A stretch of 64,000 nucleotides of DNA from Niastella vici (GTDB lineage: Bacteria > Bacteroidota > Bacteroidia > Chitinophagales > Chitinophagaceae). This document shows, piece after piece, positions 60,771 to 64,000 of this stretch. The stretch spans positions 1-64,000 of the forward strand of contig NZ_LVYD01000064.1 of NCBI RefSeq assembly GCF_002077945.1. Direction: 5' to 3'. The notes under the pieces were generated by a model. The model made no database searches, had not been told where the DNA came from, and worked only from the letters and a program-made list of their open reading frames with translations. Position numbers and translations under genes: made by a program. Position 1 is the stretch's first letter. Each line of letters opens with the position of its first letter.

Positions 60771-61682
60771 ATGATAAACATTACCCACAAAGGAACCACC
60801 TTACGCCAGGCCATCGCCACTGCCATTGTTAAAGTATCAAAACAGGAAACCATCGATGCCATACAGCAACGCAAGGTACCTAAGGGCGATGTGTTTGAGT
60901 TCAGCCGCGCAGCAGGCTTGCTGGCCATCAAAAAAACAAGTGATGTTATTCCCGATTGTCATCCTTTGCCCGTTGAATTTGCTGCCATTACGCACGCCAT
61001 CGAAGGATTGAACATTATTGTAACGGTTGAAGTGCATACTATTTATAAAACCGGGGTAGAAGTGGAGGCCATGCATGGCGCATCTGTAACGGCCCTTACC
61101 ATGTACGATATGCTGAAACCCATCGATAAAGCGATTGAGATCAGCACCATTAAGCTCGAAAATAAAAAGGGCGGCAAATCCGATTTCAAAGACCAGTTTA
61201 AAAAAAGCCTGCGTTGCGCCGTAATTGTGTGCAGCGACAGCATTGCTGCCGGCGATAAAGAAGACCGGGCCGGCAAAGTGATCCTCGAAAAGCTGAAACA
61301 AAATACCCTTACTACCAGTTTGTACAAGGTGATCCCCGATGAAGTGGATGCCATTCAATCAACCATAAAACAACTGGTGGGCGAACAATACAACCTCGTT
61401 TTATTTACCGGCGGTACGGGCCTGTCACCACGCGATGTTACACCCGAAGCCATTGAGCCACTGCTCGACCGCACCATTCCCGGTATTATGGAAGCTGCCC
61501 GCCAGTATGGGCAACAACGTACGCCCTACGCCATGTTGTCACGCGGGGTGGCCGGCTTTATTCAAAATACCCTGGTGCTTACGCTGCCCGGTTCTACCAA
61601 AGGCGCTGAGGAAACCATGGACGCCCTCTTCCCTTATATTTTACACATCTTCAGAGTTGCTGAAGGAATGCGGCACGATTAG
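60771..61682 (+). CDS. moaCB: Bifunctional MoaC-MogA/MoaB fusion
   Basis: 303 aa. MoaC half (residues 1 to about 150): VPKGDVFEFSRAAGLLAIKK, DCHPLPVEF and GVEVEAMHGASVTALTMYDM. MogA/MoaB half (from about 150): CAVIVCSDSIAAGDKEDRAG, LVLFTGGTGLSPRDVTPEA and LTLPGSTKGAEETMDALF. One protein therefore carries cPMP synthase and molybdopterin adenylyltransferase, completing the route with MoaA, D, E and MoeA. The moeB-type activator is not in the window. Confidence 0.93.
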   Translation: MINITHKGTTLRQAIATAIVKVSKQETIDAIQQRKVPKGDVFEFSRAAGLLAIKKTSDVIPDCHPLPVEFAAITHAIEGLNIIVTVEVHTIYKTGVEVEAMHGASVTALTMYDMLKPIDKAIEISTIKLENKKGGKSDFKDQFKKSLRCAVIVCSDSIAAGDKEDRAGKVILEKLKQNTLTTSLYKVIPDEVDAIQSTIKQLVGEQYNLVLFTGGTGLSPRDVTPEAIEPLLDRTIPGIMEAARQYGQQRTPYAMLSRGVAGFIQNTLVLTLPGSTKGAEETMDALFPYILHIFRVAEGMRHD

Positions 61683-61700
61683 AAGAGAAGCAAGAGGTAA

Positions 61701-61786
61701 GAAGTAGGAAGTAAGAAAAGTCTTAAATTCCAGTCTTCTCAGAGTCTTCAGCTTCCGGCTTCGTCTTACTTCATACTTCCTACTTC
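61701..61786. repeat. Imperfect inverted repeat GAAGTAGGAAGTAAG
   Basis: GAAGTAGGAAGTAAG (61701-61715) faces GTCTTACTTCATACTTCCTACTTC (61763-61786). Purine-rich arm, about 50-nt loop with further CTTC-type repeats. An intergenic repeat of the Bacteroidota type; nothing coding. Confidence 0.65.
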
Positions 61787-61923
61787 GGCTTTATTGTAGA
61801 AAAAAGGCCACAATTCCACCTCATAGGTAATATTCGTAACGATTGATCCTTGCGTAAGGTTGGTATAGTATTTTGATATTTAATGCTGTTCTTCAATACT
61901 ATCCACTTTAAAAATTATACCTT

Positions 61924-62601
61924 ATGCACAGTAACCGCGACAAATTAATGAGCGCAGCCAGTGGTCAGCGCCTGGCTTCTGTAGTTGGGGGAATCCTGTT
62001 GATCGGCAGTGCATTCAACAGAAATTCTTCCCGGCGTTTTTTAAAAGCAACCGTTGGCTGTTACCTTGCCTATAAAGGAATTGCCGGTAAACGGTCGTTC
62101 AGCGAAGTATACCATTCCATCGAAAAAGTAGCCCATGGCCGCTCCCTCAATATCAGGGTGTCGATGGTCATCAATAAACCGCGCGAAGAAGTATATGCCA
62201 TGTGGCGGAACCTCAGCAACCTGCCGCTGTTCATGAAACATTTGAAACAGGTAGAAGAACAGGATGAATTGTTCTCGAACTGGGTGATGGAGATCCCCGG
62301 AAAGTTCGGCACGCTGCAATGGCATGCAGAGATCGTAAAAGAAAGATATGGTGAAATGATCGCATGGCAAAGCCTGCCCGGCTCATCGATCGACAATGCC
62401 GGTAAGGTAGGATTTCGTGATTCATTGGGCGGACAGGGAACTACTGTTGATGTAATACTCACTTATCATGCCCCGTTAGGAAAAGCGGGTGAACAGATAG
62501 CCCGGTTATTTACACCGGTTTTCAAAAGAATGATCGAAGAAGAGATCAGGGATTTCAAGGATTTTGTAGAAACACATCAAACAGTATTAATTCCCAGATA
62601 A
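61924..62601 (+). CDS. SRPBCC-family protein (polyketide cyclase/coenzyme Q-binding-like)
   Basis: 225 aa. Two short N-terminal hydrophobic segments (LASVVGGILLIGSAF, FLKATVGCYLAYKGIAG) are followed by a START-like SRPBCC domain: SMVINKPREEVYAMWRNLSN, LPLFMKHLKQVEEQDE and FKRMIEEEIRDFKDFVET. It probably binds a hydrophobic ligand at the membrane. Unknown partner. Confidence 0.82.
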   Translation: MHSNRDKLMSAASGQRLASVVGGILLIGSAFNRNSSRRFLKATVGCYLAYKGIAGKRSFSEVYHSIEKVAHGRSLNIRVSMVINKPREEVYAMWRNLSNLPLFMKHLKQVEEQDELFSNWVMEIPGKFGTLQWHAEIVKERYGEMIAWQSLPGSSIDNAGKVGFRDSLGGQGTTVDVILTYHAPLGKAGEQIARLFTPVFKRMIEEEIRDFKDFVETHQTVLIPR

Positions 62602-62603
62602 AT

Positions 62604-62694
62604 GATTTTCGATTTTGAGATTTAGGGATTTTGAGATTAATTATTGCGAAATCCCTAAATCCCGAAATCTCTAAATCCCGAAATCAGAAATTTC
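62604..62694. repeat. Second AAATCCCG-family repeat
   Basis: GATTTTGAGATTTAGGGATTTTGAGATT then GAAATCCCTAAATCCCGAAATC repeats. Same units and inverted flank as the copy at 59754-59866, about 2.8 kb away, also intergenic. Confidence 0.72.
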
Positions 62695-63192
62695 CTAATT
62701 GGGAATATATTCTTTCAGGTGCACTTCTTCTTCAAAGAAAGAAGTCAGGATCAGGATATCTTCAGCACCGCATAATTTCATTCGGTTGGCATCGAACACC
62801 GGGGCTACCACAACAGGTGGCATTGCCACGGGTAACAGGCTATGCAGGTTTTCTAATAATTTTTTCTCACTAAGCGCATGGGTAGTGGCTGGCTGCGCAG
62901 GTTGCGGCCAAATAGTTGAATATACTTCTTCTTCATATGTTTTGCCACTCAGGAAAAGTATAGGCACCAGCTTGTTCACCTGTCTTATCTTGCGCGCCAA
63001 TAACAAATTGGTGTGTGCCGACTGCGCATTATCAAGCAAAACCAGGTCGGGGTTTTTATCGGCGTAATATTGCCACGCCTCTGAAGTATCCATACAATAC
63101 CAAACACGATAGCCAGCTTGTTGCAAAACCCTTTTTACAAAAAGGCCCAATACCAGATTATCCTCAGCAAGTAATATAGTCACAGGTTTCAT
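62695..63192 (-). CDS. Response regulator receiver domain protein
   Basis: 165 aa, CheY-like: acidic pair in LLAEDNLVLGLF, phosphoacceptor Asp in LVLLDNAQ, Ser/Thr in LFLSGKT. The usual KP loop is not clear; ATTHALSEKKLLENL is in its place. No output domain, so a stand-alone receiver. Its kinase is not adjacent. Confidence 0.8.
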   Translation of the reverse strand: MKPVTILLAEDNLVLGLFVKRVLQQAGYRVWYCMDTSEAWQYYADKNPDLVLLDNAQSAHTNLLLARKIRQVNKLVPILFLSGKTYEEEVYSTIWPQPAQPATTHALSEKKLLENLHSLLPVAMPPVVVAPVFDANRMKLCGAEDILILTSFFEEEVHLKEYIPN

Positions 63193-63247
63193 AAAAATGT
63201 ATTAATGACATTTTCGTTGAATAATTGTGTTTACTAACAATTATTTT

Positions 63248-63286
63248 AGCTACAGGTTCCCTGTTATAGAGGGAAACCTGTAGCTA
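63248..63286 (-). terminator. Intrinsic terminator after the 195-aa gene
   Basis: AGCTACAGGTT-CCCT/GAGGGAAACCTGTAGCT folds as a long stem just after the stop of the minus-strand gene at 63293. Confidence 0.75.
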
Positions 63287-63292
63287 TGCTTT

Positions 63293-63880
63293 TTATTTAA
63301 CATTACTATAAGAAAGATCCTTGAAAAAGGTGACCAGTCCTTCCATGTTTACCTGCAGCACGATCTTTTTATTATTGTTCGATAATTCTACAAAATAATT
63401 GTCTTCATCTTCAAAATGATTACCATATAACATCATGTCTGTGTCATTGTATTCATTGTCATCGAACAAAATAACCTGTTGGGTAGTGTAGTCCTTATAA
63501 TGTTTTTCAATATATTTTCTGGCTATCTCCGGCATATCGAAATAGCTTACTTCCGAAGTGGTGCCTACAAGCTCATTATTATAATCATAAAATGCTTTCA
63601 TCTCTTTTCCGTTCAGGGTAAACAGGGCTTCTTCAAATCCGTTTATCTTCCAGCTTACATTGGTGGCTCCGGGGAAATCGGTCAAAAAATGTTGTTCGGT
63701 TGTATAGTTAGGTTCGGTAACAGCTTTCTCTTTTCGTATAGTCCGGTTCTCTTCTTTTTGCGCTTTGCTGAGCTTGTGTGAGGTAACATGGTTGATGTCA
63801 TTATATGCCAGTTCATCCTGTGCAAATGAGTTTGCAGCGGTGAATAACAGCAAACTGCCGATGATAATTATATTTTTCAT
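63293..63880 (-). CDS. Secreted hypothetical protein, PepSY-like repeats
   Basis: 195 aa. Signal peptide (IIIIGSLLLFTAANSFAQ), then a domain with LTDFPGATNVSWKINGFEEA, LFTLNGKEMKAFYDYNNELV and YIEKHYKDYTTQQVILFDD. This matches beta-alpha units of PepSY-like BLIP-type proteins in Bacteroidota. Acidic C-terminal region. Unknown role in the periplasm. Confidence 0.78.
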   Translation of the reverse strand: MKNIIIIGSLLLFTAANSFAQDELAYNDINHVTSHKLSKAQKEENRTIRKEKAVTEPNYTTEQHFLTDFPGATNVSWKINGFEEALFTLNGKEMKAFYDYNNELVGTTSEVSYFDMPEIARKYIEKHYKDYTTQQVILFDDNEYNDTDMMLYGNHFEDEDNYFVELSNNNKKIVLQVNMEGLVTFFKDLSYSNVK

Positions 63881-64000
63881 AAAAATATTTTTTGCGTTAA
63901 TGTTGCTTATAACATCGATATGACGGCAGAAAAATGCGGTGATTGCTGTAGGATGTGGTGCTTAACAGGGGCTTAACCGACGTTAATGAGATAAAAAAAA

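Overview
The window looks like chromosome from a Bacteroidota member, probably a Chitinophagaceae/Niastella-like soil bacterium. The evidence is the Bacteroidota promoter type (TTTG, about 18 nt, TAnnTTTG, for example 2789-2818), tRNA genes without encoded CCA, a huge secreted beta-propeller-repeat protein with a type IX secretion tail, TonB- and SRPBCC-type proteins, and a SymE-like gene. Genus is an inference from gene content only.

Layout. (1) 1-3251: ordinary chromosome with tRNA-Leu(GAG), a sensor histidine kinase, a family 2 glycosyltransferase, a small membrane protein, and a tRNA-Gly(GCC)/tRNA-Leu(TAA) operon. (2) About 3252-29160: a composite integrative mobile element next to tRNA-Leu(TAA). 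It carries a large serine recombinase whose C-terminus is read antisense through the tRNA; a family of tandem small coiled-coil proteins, three ending in an RGR or GR tail like that of the adjacent relaxase; a MobC/relaxase pair with an oriT-like structure; a VirD4/TraG coupling protein; AT-rich cargo on the opposite strand; a second, MobF/TrwC-type relaxase-helicase; replication-type accessory genes; a tyrosine recombinase; a three-gene ABC-3C defence system; a tRNA 3' scar; a resolvase; and small regulators (HTH, sigma-like, SymE-like). No mating-pore genes are visible, so the element looks mobilizable rather than self-transmissible. (3) About 29003-29167: at the right end of this region, a compact transcription unit holds what reads as a circularly permuted tRNA-Leu-type gene. 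The 3' half comes first, then a 22-nt linker, then the 5' half, with perfect acceptor and anticodon stems and its own terminator. This is the most unusual object in the window. (4) 29680-64000: chromosome again.

The chromosomal right half holds a histidine phosphatase, the propeller-repeat protein, a TerB-like protein, an RND efflux operon (tetR-tolC-adaptor-pump), a second TetR, a GH43 glycosidase, and a two-ORF secreted protein joined across a perfect A-AAA-AAG slippery site. It also holds an RNA-repair pair (N-terminally truncated RNA ligase plus HD-Pnk). The last section is a coherent molybdenum hydroxylase locus. An IorA/IorB-type enzyme with a Tat signal and a neighbouring cytochrome c are followed by XdhC, MocA, MoaA, MoeA, MoaD, MoaE and a MoaC-MogA fusion, so enzyme, maturation factor and most of the cofactor pathway lie side by side. 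A 0.6-kb tract of exact 21-bp-period degenerate repeats, read as heptad-repeat proteins on both strands, interrupts that locus.
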